The position numbers and the translations under genes were made by a program. Below are positions 1 through 5,193 of a stretch of 5,193 nucleotides of DNA, piece after piece. Each line of letters opens with the position of its first letter. The first letter of the stretch is position 1. Below the pieces are notes generated by a model. It was not told the origin of the DNA. It saw only the letters and a program-made list of their open reading frames with translations, and ran no database searches. This DNA is from an uncultured Shinella sp. (GTDB taxonomy: Bacteria; Pseudomonadota; Alphaproteobacteria; Rhizobiales; Rhizobiaceae), in NCBI GenBank assembly GCA_946886325.1, contig CAMPIK010000227.1:1-5193 (forward strand). Reading direction: 5' to 3'.

Positions 1-171
1 CCCCATGCGCTTTGCACCGACACTGCCGCGATGATCGCCTGGGCGGGTCTGGAACGGCTGGCAACCGGCCGCGCGCCCGACCCGCTGACGGTCTCCCCGC
101 GCTCGCGCTGGCCGCTGGACGAAAAGGCAGCGACGCTGCTCGGCTCCGGCAAGCGGGGAGCGAAGGCATGA
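1..171 (+). CDS. tsaD: TsaD, tRNA N6-threonylcarbamoyladenosine (t6A) transferase subunit, C-terminal end only
   Basis: The last 56 codons of a reading frame that enters from the left and stops at TGA 169-171. The segment [12 protein letters not shown] (residues 5-16 of the visible part) matches the C-terminal metal-binding motif of TsaD/Gcp/Kae1 proteins (usually CTDNGAMIA). The Asp at visible residue 7 corresponds to the family's metal ligand. TsaD, working with TsaB and TsaE in the cytoplasm, transfers the threonylcarbamoyl group to A37 of tRNAs that read ANN codons. The Asn usual after the Asp is Thr here. The tail after the motif is short and Arg/Lys-rich, as in other rhizobial copies. 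The stop overlaps the gpsA start as ATGA, so the two genes are probably translationally coupled. About 300 N-terminal residues lie outside the window. The assignment rests on this motif and on the common tsaD-gpsA neighbourhood. Confidence 0.88.
   Translation, partial: PHALCTDTAAMIAWAGLERLATGRAPDPLTVSPRSRWPLDEKAATLLGSGKRGAKA
155..160 (+). promoter_or_regulatory. Ribosome binding site for gpsA
   Basis: GGGGAG inside the end of tsaD, seven bases before the ATG at 168. It decides the gpsA start. The same frame is open back to an ATG at 12, but that stretch overlaps tsaD coding sequence and has no Rossmann-fold character, whereas 168 places the dinucleotide-binding strand right at the N-terminus. 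Confidence 0.75.
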
Positions 172-1157
172 GCGCCGGGGATCGCATCGTCGTCGTCGGC
201 TCCGGCGCCTTCGGCACTGCGCTGGCCTCGGTCGTCGCCGCCAAGGGTGAGGCCGACGTGGTCCTGGTGGCACGGCGGCCCGAAGTCGCCGAAGCGATCC
301 GCATCCAGCGCATGCACGAGCGCGCCCTTCCCGGCATTTTGCTTCCCCCGACGCTCGGCGTCGACGCCGACCCGGCCTGCCTTGCTGGTGCGTCGATCGT
401 GCTCTTCGCCATGCCCTCGCAGGCACAGCGCACGGCGGCCGAGGAGCTTGCCGGCCGGCTTGCGCCCGGCGCCGCTGTCGTCGTCTGCGCCAAGGGCATG
501 GAAAAGGCGAGCGGCCGGCTGTTGACGGAGGTCGTCGCCGAAGAGCTTCCGCGGCAGACCGTTGCGGTCCTCTCCGGTCCGGGCTTTGCCGCCGACATCG
601 CCAGGGGTCTGCCGACCGCGATGGTTGCGGCGGCCGAGACGATGGAGGTTGCGGCAAAGCTCGCCCATGCGCTGTCCGGCCCGACCTTCCGTCTCTATCC
701 CTCCGCCGACCGCATTGGCGTCCAGCTCGGCGGGGCGCTGAAGAACGTTCTGGCGATCGCCTGCGGCATCGTCGAGGGCGCCGGGCTCGGCGATTCGGCA
801 CGCGCCGCGCTGATCGCCCGCGGCCTCGCAGAAATGTCGCGCTTCGTGGCGGCCCACGGCGGCGACGCGTCAACCGTCATGGGCCTCTCCGGCCTAGGCG
901 ATCTCGTCCTGACCGGCACGAGCCACCAGTCGCGCAATCTCCGATTCGGCATCGAACTTGGCCGCACCGGCCATGCCGAAGGCTGGGCGGGCGACCTCGT
1001 CGAGGGCGCCTTCGCCGCCAGCGTCGCATCTTCAGTCGCCGCACGCCTTGCCGTCGATATGCCGATCACCGATGCCGTCGCCGCGATCATCGACGGCCGT
1101 CTCGACGTCCGCTCGGCGCTCGGCCGGCTGATGTCGCGCCCGATCACCCAGGAATAA
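168..1157 (+). CDS. gpsA: NAD(P)-dependent glycerol-3-phosphate dehydrogenase
   Basis: A 329-residue cytoplasmic enzyme that reduces dihydroxyacetone phosphate to sn-glycerol 3-phosphate, the backbone for phospholipid synthesis. The length is normal for bacterial GpsA. The N-terminal Rossmann domain begins with the nucleotide-binding loop GSGAFG (residues 11-16). AKGM at 108-111 carries the conserved Lys109. SGPGFA at 136-141 is the family SGP motif. The C-terminal helical domain has [13 protein letters not shown] (188-200) with the catalytic Lys192 and Asn193, then [13 protein letters not shown] (211-223), [11 protein letters not shown] (239-249) and the substrate-phosphate motif SRNLRFG (255-261). 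All key residues are present. The start at 168 is set by a GGGGAG site and the ATGA overlap with tsaD, which predicts coupled translation. No promoter of its own is visible in the overlap, so it is probably transcribed from upstream of tsaD. Confidence 0.96.
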   Translation: MSAGDRIVVVGSGAFGTALASVVAAKGEADVVLVARRPEVAEAIRIQRMHERALPGILLPPTLGVDADPACLAGASIVLFAMPSQAQRTAAEELAGRLAPGAAVVVCAKGMEKASGRLLTEVVAEELPRQTVAVLSGPGFAADIARGLPTAMVAAAETMEVAAKLAHALSGPTFRLYPSADRIGVQLGGALKNVLAIACGIVEGAGLGDSARAALIARGLAEMSRFVAAHGGDASTVMGLSGLGDLVLTGTSHQSRNLRFGIELGRTGHAEGWAGDLVEGAFAASVASSVAARLAVDMPITDAVAAIIDGRLDVRSALGRLMSRPITQE

Positions 1158-1173
1158 ACCGGGAATTCAGAAA

Positions 1174-1180
1174 GAAGAGG
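1174..1180 (+). promoter_or_regulatory. Ribosome binding site choosing the start of the YciI-family gene
   Basis: GAAGAGG ends nine bases before the ATG at 1190 but only three bases before an in-frame TTG at 1184. The spacing favours the ATG, as does the protein, because YciI proteins typically begin within a residue or two of the first beta strand. Confidence 0.6.
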
Positions 1181-1189
1181 ATTTTGAAG

Positions 1190-1483
1190 ATGCTGTTTGC
1201 CTTTCTCTGCACGGACAAAGCCGGCGCCCTGCAAGTGCGCCTCGACACGCGGCCGGAACATGTCGATTATCTGAAGGGGCTGAACGAGGCCGGCAAGCTG
1301 GCTTTTGCCGGGCCGTTCCTCGATGCCGACGGCAAGCCGAACGGCAGCCTCGTCGTCGTCAAGGCCGAGACGATCGAAGAGGCGCGGACCATGGCGGAGA
1401 ACGACCCCTATGCGAAGGCCGGTCTCTTCGAGACGGTCGAGGTGAAGGCCTGGAACTGGGTCTTCAACAATCCGGAGGCCTGA
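1190..1483 (+). CDS. YciI-family (YCII-related domain) small protein
   Basis: A 97-residue protein spanning a single YCII-related domain with a ferredoxin-like alpha/beta fold. Visible family features are the first strand MLFAFLCTDK (1-10), RPEHVDYL with His24 (21-28), AGPFLDADGKPNGS (40-53) with the Asp/Gly-rich turn, and ENDPYAKAGLF (70-80), the conserved segment with the Asp72 expected to pair with the His in the putative active site. The product is soluble, with no signal peptide or membrane segment. Family members have been proposed to be small hydrolases or dehalogenase-like enzymes, but the physiological substrate is generally unknown and I do not assign one. The gene lies 32 bases after gpsA and its stop is 2 bases before the next ATG, so it belongs to the same transcript. 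Family membership is secure; function is open. Confidence 0.88.
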   Translation: MLFAFLCTDKAGALQVRLDTRPEHVDYLKGLNEAGKLAFAGPFLDADGKPNGSLVVVKAETIEEARTMAENDPYAKAGLFETVEVKAWNWVFNNPEA

Positions 1484-1485
1484 GC

Positions 1486-1917
1486 ATGGCGCATTGGCTC
1501 TACAAGTCCGAACCCGCGGCCTGGTCCTGGCAGCAGCAGAAGGATGCCGGCGAAAAGGGCACGGAATGGACCGGCGTGCGCAACTATCTGGCGCGCAACA
1601 ACATGCGGGCGATGCAGATCGGCGACAAGGGCTTCTTCTACCACTCCAATGACGGGCTTGAGATCGTCGGCATCACGGAGGTCTGCGCGCTGTCGCATCC
1701 CGATTCGACGGCCGGCGAGGACCCGCGCTGGGACTGCGTCGACATTCGCGCGGTCTGCGACATGCCGAAGCCGGTGACGCTGAAAGACATCAAGGCAAAC
1801 CCGAAGCTCGCCAAGATGTCGCTCGTCACCTCGATGCGTCTCTCCGTCCAGCCGGTGACCGATGACGAATGGCTCGAGGTCTGCCGCATGGGCGGGCTCG
1901 ACAACCCGCCGAACTGA
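1486..1917 (+). CDS. EVE-domain protein (thymocyte nuclear protein 1 / Thy28 type)
   Basis: A 143-residue protein that is one complete EVE domain, a PUA-like fold. Diagnostic stretches are WLYKSEP (4-10), WTGVRNYLARNNM (28-40), GDKGFFYHSN (46-55), EIVGITEV (59-66), PVTLKDIKANPKLAKM (96-111) and RLSVQPVTDDEW (118-129). These line the cavity that in this family is thought to bind modified bases in DNA or RNA. The protein is cytoplasmic and has no added nuclease or helicase domain of the kind found in EVE-linked restriction systems, so a housekeeping role is more likely than defence. A strong GGAGG (1474-1478) lies inside the end of the YciI gene, seven bases before this ATG, and the gap between the two genes is only 2 bases. 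The natural ligand is not established for this subgroup. Confidence 0.92.
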   Translation: MAHWLYKSEPAAWSWQQQKDAGEKGTEWTGVRNYLARNNMRAMQIGDKGFFYHSNDGLEIVGITEVCALSHPDSTAGEDPRWDCVDIRAVCDMPKPVTLKDIKANPKLAKMSLVTSMRLSVQPVTDDEWLEVCRMGGLDNPPN

Positions 1918-1926
1918 CAGCCTTCG

Positions 1927-2580
1927 GTGAAGACCGACCCCGAGACCTTCATCCGTGCCAACACGACGGTGCTGGCGCCGCCGCATGTGCCGGAGATCCG
2001 GCTGCATCTGGCCTCCGAGGCGCATGATCTCTGGTTGAAGACGGAAGAGGAGCTTGAGGCGATCGGCCTGCCACCGCCCTTCTGGGCCTTCGCCTGGGCC
2101 GGCGGACAGGGCCTTGCCCGCCACGTGCTCGACAATCCCGGCTGTGTTGCGGGCAAGCGCGTGCTCGATTTCGCCAGCGGATCCGGACTTGTCGCCATCG
2201 CCGCGGCGATCGCCGGCGCCGGCCATGTGACCGCTGCCGATATCGATCCGTGGGCTGGCACCGCGGTGCGGATCAATGCGGCGCTCAACGACGCGACAGT
2301 CGAATTCACGGGCGAGGACATGATCGGCCGTGATGGCGACTGGGATGTCGTCCTCGCCGGCGACGTCTTCTACGACAGCGGATTTGCCGCCCGGCTCGTC
2401 CCGTGGTTTGCCGACCTGGCGCGGCGCGGCGTGACGGTTCTCGTCGGAGATCCCGGCCGCAGCTATTGCCCGCGGGAGCGGATGCAGATGCTTGCGAGTT
2501 ACGAGGTGCCGGTGACGCGGGCTCTGGAGGACAGCGAGGTCAAGCGCACCACGGTCTGGCGATTCCTGCCGGGCGGCTGA
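1927..2580 (+). CDS. METTL20-like protein-lysine methyltransferase (likely targets ETF-beta and ribosomal protein L7/L12)
   Basis: A 217-residue class I SAM-dependent methyltransferase. The order of motifs follows human METTL20 (ETFBKMT): PPFWAFAWAGGQGLARHVLDN (50-70), motif I VLDFASGSG (79-87), the acidic strand DIDPWAGTA (105-113), the post-II motif GDVFYD (145-150), and VGDPGRSY (173-180) near the C-terminus. In this family the post-II motif replaces the NPPY of N6-adenine or glutamine methylases. From memory of published work, the Agrobacterium METTL20 homologue methylates lysines on both the ETF beta subunit and ribosomal protein L7/L12; this gene looks like its orthologue. The start is GTG 1927, nine bases after the preceding gene. 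No earlier start is possible because the preceding stop is in the same frame. The ribosome binding site is poor, so translation may depend on coupling. Automatic annotation may label it a generic or PrmA-like methyltransferase. Enzyme class is certain; substrate is inferred from homology. Confidence 0.85.
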   Translation: MKTDPETFIRANTTVLAPPHVPEIRLHLASEAHDLWLKTEEELEAIGLPPPFWAFAWAGGQGLARHVLDNPGCVAGKRVLDFASGSGLVAIAAAIAGAGHVTAADIDPWAGTAVRINAALNDATVEFTGEDMIGRDGDWDVVLAGDVFYDSGFAARLVPWFADLARRGVTVLVGDPGRSYCPRERMQMLASYEVPVTRALEDSEVKRTTVWRFLPGG

Positions 2581-2599
2581 CATGGACAAAGAGTGACGG

Positions 2600-2617
2600 C
2601 TGGCCCGTCAGGGCCGG
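2600..2617. terminator. Possible weak bidirectional terminator stem-loop at a convergent junction
   Basis: CTGGCCC and GGGCCGG form a seven-pair stem (one T-G wobble in the + orientation) around a four-base loop GTCA. It lies just after the methyltransferase stop and includes the TGA stop of the opposite-strand gene, read on the - strand. No run of T follows on either side, so intrinsic termination would be weak; a transcript-end or collision role is inferred from position only. Confidence 0.35.
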
Positions 2618-2979
2618 ATCACGCAGACGCCGGCTTCCCAGGAGCAGGCATTGCCGGCCGGCTGATCCGAGACATCGATGATCTTGGCGACCGGCGCAAG
2701 CTCGACCGGACCGTCCGCTTTCGATCCCTCGATGTAGAAATAGATGCCGTTGCCCTTGTCGCGGACTGCAGAGAACCCGCCGACATAGGTTCCGATGCCG
2801 CGGACATGGGTCGGTAGCCGGCTGTCGATGCTGGAAAAGCCGCGATCGTGATCGCGATGATGCCGGTGCTTGTGGCGATCCCGGCCGTTTCCGGCAACGG
2901 CGGCAGTCACGAGAATCAGGCTGGCCGCAAGGCCGATCGTTAGCACTTTGGTCGCATGCGGACGCGGATACATGGACAT
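2608..2979 (-). CDS. Small exported protein of unknown function with a His/Arg/Asp-rich segment
   Basis: A 123-residue protein. Residues 1-29 look like a Sec signal peptide: Arg6 and Lys11 in the n-region, a hydrophobic core VLTIGLAASLILVTAAVA (12-29), and an AVA-G cleavage site after residue 29. The predicted mature protein (94 residues) starts with a highly charged stretch, 33-46, made almost only of His, Arg, Asp and Lys, then a Gly-rich part with TYVGGFSAVRDKGNGIYFYIEG (64-85). Two Cys (112 and 119) near the end could form a disulfide in the periplasm. The ATG at 2979 is chosen because GGGAG lies nine bases upstream on this strand; an ATG two codons later is also possible, and an upstream in-frame ATG at 3078 would add 33 residues and bury the signal peptide. 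It converges with the methyltransferase and diverges from sdhC. I do not recognise a named family; metal binding by the His-rich part is only a possibility. Confidence 0.75.
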   Translation of the reverse strand: MSMYPRPHATKVLTIGLAASLILVTAAVAGNGRDRHKHRHHRDHDRGFSSIDSRLPTHVRGIGTYVGGFSAVRDKGNGIYFYIEGSKADGPVELAPVAKIIDVSDQPAGNACSWEAGVCVIRP

Positions 2980-3134
2980 GACGCAAGGCTCCCGGAAGAC
3001 GCGTTTACTGTTCCTTAACCCTAATCTGGCGCAGGAATGGGCAAAAGTCACCCTTGGGCGTCGCCGAATTTGCCACAATCGTTAACGCGTGCGGGACGGG
3101 GTGCGGCACATCGCCCGAAAAACCTCTCGGCCTT

Positions 3135-3154
3135 AAATCGATTTTGCAGTGCAA
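3135..3154. promoter_or_regulatory. Two overlapping palindromes, candidate operator upstream of sdhC
   Basis: AAATCGATTT (3135-3144) is a perfect 10-base palindrome with a central CG, the layout typical of LacI/GalR-family operators. Sharing its last base, TTGCA-G-TGCAA (3144-3154) is a perfect 5+5 dyad around one base. They sit about 120-140 bases before the sdhC ATG and just upstream of a candidate -35. A LacI-type regulator of central carbon metabolism, such as rhizobial PckR, is a plausible binder, but I cannot confirm the motif from memory. Confidence 0.35.
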
Positions 3155-3160
3155 TGAGGC

Positions 3161-3188
3161 TTGTCGTACCGCGTTCCGGTGATTAAAC
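3161..3188 (+). promoter_or_regulatory. Candidate sdhC promoter
   Basis: TTGTCG (3161-3166, four of six matches to TTGACA) and TTAAAC (3183-3188, a poor -10 with three of six matches to TATAAT) are separated by 16 bases. This is the best pair I could find by eye upstream of sdhC. If real, it gives a 5' leader of about 80 bases. The match is weak and other starts in the region are possible. Confidence 0.25.
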
Positions 3189-3199
3189 GTCGCAATCAC
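3179..3199. repeat. Inverted repeat GTGATT-N9-AATCAC in the sdhC upstream region
   Basis: Perfect six-base arms (3179-3184 and 3194-3199) around a nine-base spacer; a G-T and a C-G pair outside the arms could lengthen it in RNA. It overlaps the candidate -10, so it could be an operator, or a hairpin if transcribed. The spacing does not fit FNR (TTGAT-N4-ATCAA), CRP (TGTGA-N6-TCACA) or the RirA box (TGA-N9-TCA). Confidence 0.35.
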
Positions 3200-3274
3200 T
3201 GCATCCGCACAACATTCTGCAATTCCGGAGAAATTTCGTCCAGTTTATGACGCTTCCCGGAGTGTGAGGCACAG

Positions 3275-3667
3275 ATGACGAACGTCACGAAAAGCCGGCC
3301 GCTCTCGCCGCATCTTCAAGTCTACAAGCCTATTCCCACGATGGTCATGTCGATCGTGCACCGCATTACCGGGGGCGCGCTCTACTTCGGCACGCTGCTC
3401 GTTGCCTGGTGGCTGATCGCGGCTGCCTCCGGCGAGGCCTATTTCGAATGGGTCAGCTGGTTCTTCGGCACGCTGATCGGCCGGCTGGTCCTCTTCGGCT
3501 ACACCTGGGCGCTGGTTCAACACATGCTGGGCGGGCTTCGCCACTTCATGTGGGACATGGGGCACGGCTACGAGAAGGAATTCTCGACGAAACTTGCAAT
3601 CGCCACGCCGTTCGCCTCCGTCGCCTTGACGATCCTGATCTGGATCGTCGGCTACGTGGCACGCTGA
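3275..3667 (+). CDS. sdhC: Succinate dehydrogenase cytochrome b556 subunit
   Basis: A 130-residue inner-membrane anchor of complex II that, with SdhD, holds heme b and the ubiquinone site and passes electrons from succinate oxidation to quinone. The N-terminal signature [10 protein letters not shown] (8-17) is followed by [10 protein letters not shown] (25-34), where Ser26 and Arg30 match the quinone-site Ser27 and Arg31 of E. coli Sdh[15 protein letters not shown] (83-96) fits the second family signature; His83 is the expected heme b ligand. Three membrane helices are visible at roughly 28-51, 62-86 and 106-128. The ATG at 3275 has GAGG (3266-3269) five bases upstream and is the natural start for the family. 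It is the first gene of the sdhCDA(B) operon; its TGA overlaps the start of the sdhD ribosome binding site region. Confidence 0.96.
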   Translation: MTNVTKSRPLSPHLQVYKPIPTMVMSIVHRITGGALYFGTLLVAWWLIAAASGEAYFEWVSWFFGTLIGRLVLFGYTWALVQHMLGGLRHFMWDMGHGYEKEFSTKLAIATPFASVALTILIWIVGYVAR

Positions 3668-3681
3668 GGGAGATAGACGTC

Positions 3682-4062
3682 ATGGATATGCGCACCCCCC
3701 TCGGCAAGGTCCGCGGTCTCGGCTCGGCGAAGGACGGCACGGAGCACTTCTGGCGCCAGCGCCTGACGGCCGTCGCCAACGTGCCGCTGCTTCTCTTCTT
3801 CGTCGGCTTCCTCGTCCTCTACAACGGCGCCTCCTACGCCGAAGTGACGGCCGCCCTGTCGAACCCGATCGTCGCGGTCGTGATGAGCCTCGTCGTCATC
3901 TCGGCGCTCGTGCACATGAAGCTCGGCATGCAGGTCATCATCGAGGACTACGTTCACGCCGAGGGCACGAAGATCGCGCTCCTCATGCTCAATACGTTCT
4001 TTGCGATTCTCGTCGGCGGGCTCTGTCTTTTCGCCGTGCTGAAGATCGCGTTCGCAGGATAA
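3682..4062 (+). CDS. sdhD: Succinate dehydrogenase hydrophobic membrane anchor subunit
   Basis: A 126-residue partner of SdhC. The N-terminus [22 protein letters not shown] (3-24) is the amphipathic cytoplasmic segment typical of alphaproteobacterial SdhD. Three helices lie near 31-49, 61-86 and 97-122. [15 protein letters not shown] (78-92) is the family motif: His78 corresponds to the second heme b ligand (His71 in E. coli) and Asp89-Tyr90 to the Asp82-Tyr83 pair near the quinone. The same frame stays open upstream through sdhC, but the ATG at 3682 is chosen because GGGAG (3668-3672) lies nine bases before it and the resulting length fits the family. A second ATG at 3688 is a less favoured alternative. 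It begins 14 bases after sdhC and ends 5 bases before sdhA. Confidence 0.95.
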   Translation: MDMRTPLGKVRGLGSAKDGTEHFWRQRLTAVANVPLLLFFVGFLVLYNGASYAEVTAALSNPIVAVVMSLVVISALVHMKLGMQVIIEDYVHAEGTKIALLMLNTFFAILVGGLCLFAVLKIAFAG

Positions 4063-4067
4063 CCGAT

Positions 4068-5193
4068 ATGGCAGCGACTTCCTCACCGGCCCAGAACGGC
4101 AAGGCTTACCAGTATGTCGATCATTCCTTCGACGTGATCGTCGTCGGCGCCGGCGGTGCCGGCCTTCGCGCGACGCTCGGCATGGCCGAACAGGGGCTGA
4201 AAACCGCCTGCATCACCAAGGTCTTCCCGACGCGCTCGCACACGGTCGCAGCCCAGGGCGGCATCGCCGCCTCGCTGCAGAACATGACGCCCGACAGCTG
4301 GCAGTGGCACCTCTACGACACCGTCAAGGGCTCCGACTGGCTCGGCGACGTCGACGCCATGCAGTATCTCGCCATGGAAGCGCCGAAGGCGGTCTATGAG
4401 CTCGAGCATTACGGCGTGCCCTTCTCGCGCAACGAGGAAGGCAAGATCTACCAGCGCCCCTTCGGCGGCCATATGCAGAACTACGGCGAAGGCCCGCCGG
4501 TGCAGCGCACCTGTGCCGCCGCCGACCGCACCGGCCATGCCATCCTGCACACGCTCTACGGCCAGTCGCTCAAGCACAACGCCGAGTTCTTCATCGAGTA
4601 TTTCGCGATCGACCTGATCATGTCGGCCGACGGCCGCTGCACCGGCGTCGTCGCCTGGAACCTCGACGACGGCACGATCCACCGCTTCGCCGCCAAGATG
4701 GTGGTGCTGGCGACCGGCGGCTACGGCCGCGCCTATTTCTCCGCCACCTCGGCGCACACCTGCACGGGCGACGGCGGCGGCATGATCGCGCGCGCCGGCC
4801 TGCCACTGCAGGACATGGAATTCGTCCAGTTCCACCCGACCGGCATCTACGGCGCCGGCTGCCTCATCACCGAGGGCGCGCGTGGCGAAGGCGGCTATCT
4901 CGTCAATTCCGAGGGCGAGCGCTTCATGGAGCGCTATGCGCCGTCTGCCAAGGATCTGGCCTCCCGCGACGTCGTTTCGCGCTGCATGACGATGGAAATC
5001 CGCGAGGGCCGCGGCGTCGGCAAGAACAAGGACCACATCTTCCTGCATCTCGACCATCTCGATCCGGCCGTGCTGCACGAGCGCCTGCCGGGCATTTCCG
5101 AGAGCGCCAAGATCTTCGCCGGCGTCGATGTGACGCGCGAGCCGATCCCGGTCCTGCCGACCGTGCACTACAACATGGGCGGCGTGCCGACCA
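4068..5193 (+). CDS. sdhA: Succinate dehydrogenase flavoprotein subunit, 5' part (runs off the window)
   Basis: The first 375 codons of the FAD-bearing catalytic subunit, which oxidises succinate to fumarate on the cytoplasmic face of complex II. Family members are about 600 residues, so over a third is missing on the right. The FAD-binding loop is GAGGAG (27-32). [11 protein letters not shown] (56-66) contains His58, the residue that covalently binds FAD. QFHPTGI (254-260) gives His256, TEGARGEGG (268-276) gives Glu269, SRDVVSR (299-305) gives Arg300, the expected proton-transfer arginine, and [12 protein letters not shown] (364-375) gives His367. All catalytic residues visible in this part are intact. 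The ATG at 4068 has AGGA (4056-4059) eight bases upstream, inside the end of sdhD, and the gap from sdhD is 5 bases, so co-translation is likely. sdhB should follow. Confidence 0.97.
   Translation, partial: MAATSSPAQNGKAYQYVDHSFDVIVVGAGGAGLRATLGMAEQGLKTACITKVFPTRSHTVAAQGGIAASLQNMTPDSWQWHLYDTVKGSDWLGDVDAMQYLAMEAPKAVYELEHYGVPFSRNEEGKIYQRPFGGHMQNYGEGPPVQRTCAAADRTGHAILHTLYGQSLKHNAEFFIEYFAIDLIMSADGRCTGVVAWNLDDGTIHRFAAKMVVLATGGYGRAYFSATSAHTCTGDGGGMIARAGLPLQDMEFVQFHPTGIYGAGCLITEGARGEGGYLVNSEGERFMERYAPSAKDLASRDVVSRCMTMEIREGRGVGKNKDHIFLHLDHLDPAVLHERLPGISESAKIFAGVDVTREPIPVLPTVHYNMGGVPT

Larger units (their letters stand above)
2980..3274. other. Divergent intergenic region between the exported-protein gene and sdhC
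   Basis: A 295-base stretch, less GC-rich than the flanking genes, with no convincing gene in any frame; the short open frames here lack ribosome sites and protein character. It must carry the leftward promoter for the small exported protein and the rightward promoter for sdhCDA. Visible structures are an 8-base palindrome CGTTAACG (3080-3087), overlapping dyads at 3135-3154, an inverted repeat at 3179-3199, and GAAATTTC (3230-3237). No riboswitch-like fold or small RNA gene is evident by eye. Confidence 0.7.

Noticed and set aside
12..167. A 52-residue N-terminal extension of GpsA from the ATG at 12
   Set aside because: This stretch is the tsaD coding region in another frame, and the ATG at 168 has a good ribosome site and the normal family N-terminus.
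1184..1189. A TTG start for the YciI-family protein
   Set aside because: Only three bases separate it from the ribosome binding site; the ATG at 1190 has better spacing and is a stronger start codon.
1486..1917. The EVE-domain gene as part of a DNA-modification or anti-phage system
   Set aside because: The domain stands alone with no nuclease, helicase or methylase partner of a restriction type, and its neighbours are housekeeping genes.
1408..2589. A 393-codon open frame on the - strand opposite the EVE and methyltransferase genes
   Set aside because: It crosses two well-supported genes and has a low-complexity Arg/His/Gly/Ala composition, so it is a GC-driven shadow.
3133..3147. A CtrA-like site, TTAA-N7-TTGC
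   Set aside because: The second half-site does not match TTAA, and the palindrome at 3135-3144 explains the sequence better.
3005..3199. A 64-codon - strand frame in the sdhC upstream region
   Set aside because: It has no ribosome binding site or recognisable protein features and overlaps the likely regulatory region.
3215..3232. TTCT-N10-AGAA as an iron-response (Irr-type) element before sdhC
   Set aside because: Only the four outer bases on each side are symmetrical and the inside does not match the Irr consensus, so it is within chance expectation.
4083..5168. A 361-codon open frame on the - strand opposite sdhA
   Set aside because: It is antisense to a gene with every catalytic motif intact. 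Its Arg/Ala/Val/Asp-rich composition is the usual mirror of GC-rich coding sequence, and it shows no recognisable domain.

Overview
The window looks like chromosomal DNA of an alphaproteobacterium of the Rhizobiaceae, most like Sinorhizobium/Ensifer or a close relative. I infer this from the high GC content with strong G/C preference at third codon positions, the rhizobial style of the GpsA, SdhC and SdhD proteins, and the gene set. The exact genus is not proven. All genes look intact apart from the two cut by the window edges. I see no insertion sequence, phage gene, CRISPR array, tRNA or rRNA.

Left block (1-2580, + strand): five tightly packed genes that read as one operon. They are the 3' end of tsaD (tRNA t6A synthesis), gpsA (glycerol-3-phosphate dehydrogenase, overlapping tsaD by 4 bases), a small YciI-family protein, an EVE-domain protein, and a class I methyltransferase. 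The methyltransferase closely resembles METTL20, the lysine methyltransferase of ETF-beta and ribosomal protein L7/L12. Gaps are -4, 32, 2 and 9 bases. Apart from gpsA (phospholipid precursor) and the YciI protein, the block has a loose theme of modifying or recognising the translation machinery.

Middle (2581-3274): a convergent small gene on the - strand (2608-2979) encodes a short exported protein of unknown function with a His/Arg/Asp-rich segment. A stem-loop lies at the convergent junction. The 295-base divergent region between this gene and sdhC holds no gene but has several short dyads, including two overlapping palindromes at 3135-3154, and should contain the promoter of the sdh operon.

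Right block (3275-5193, + strand): sdhC, sdhD and the first 375 codons of sdhA. These are the two heme-b/quinone membrane anchors and the FAD subunit of succinate dehydrogenase (respiratory complex II and a TCA cycle enzyme). sdhB is expected just beyond the window.

Overall this is ordinary core-genome sequence. I found no convincing new biological system. The points most worth a second look are the METTL20-like methyltransferase in the tsaD-gpsA operon, the unexplained secreted protein, and the palindromes upstream of sdhC.
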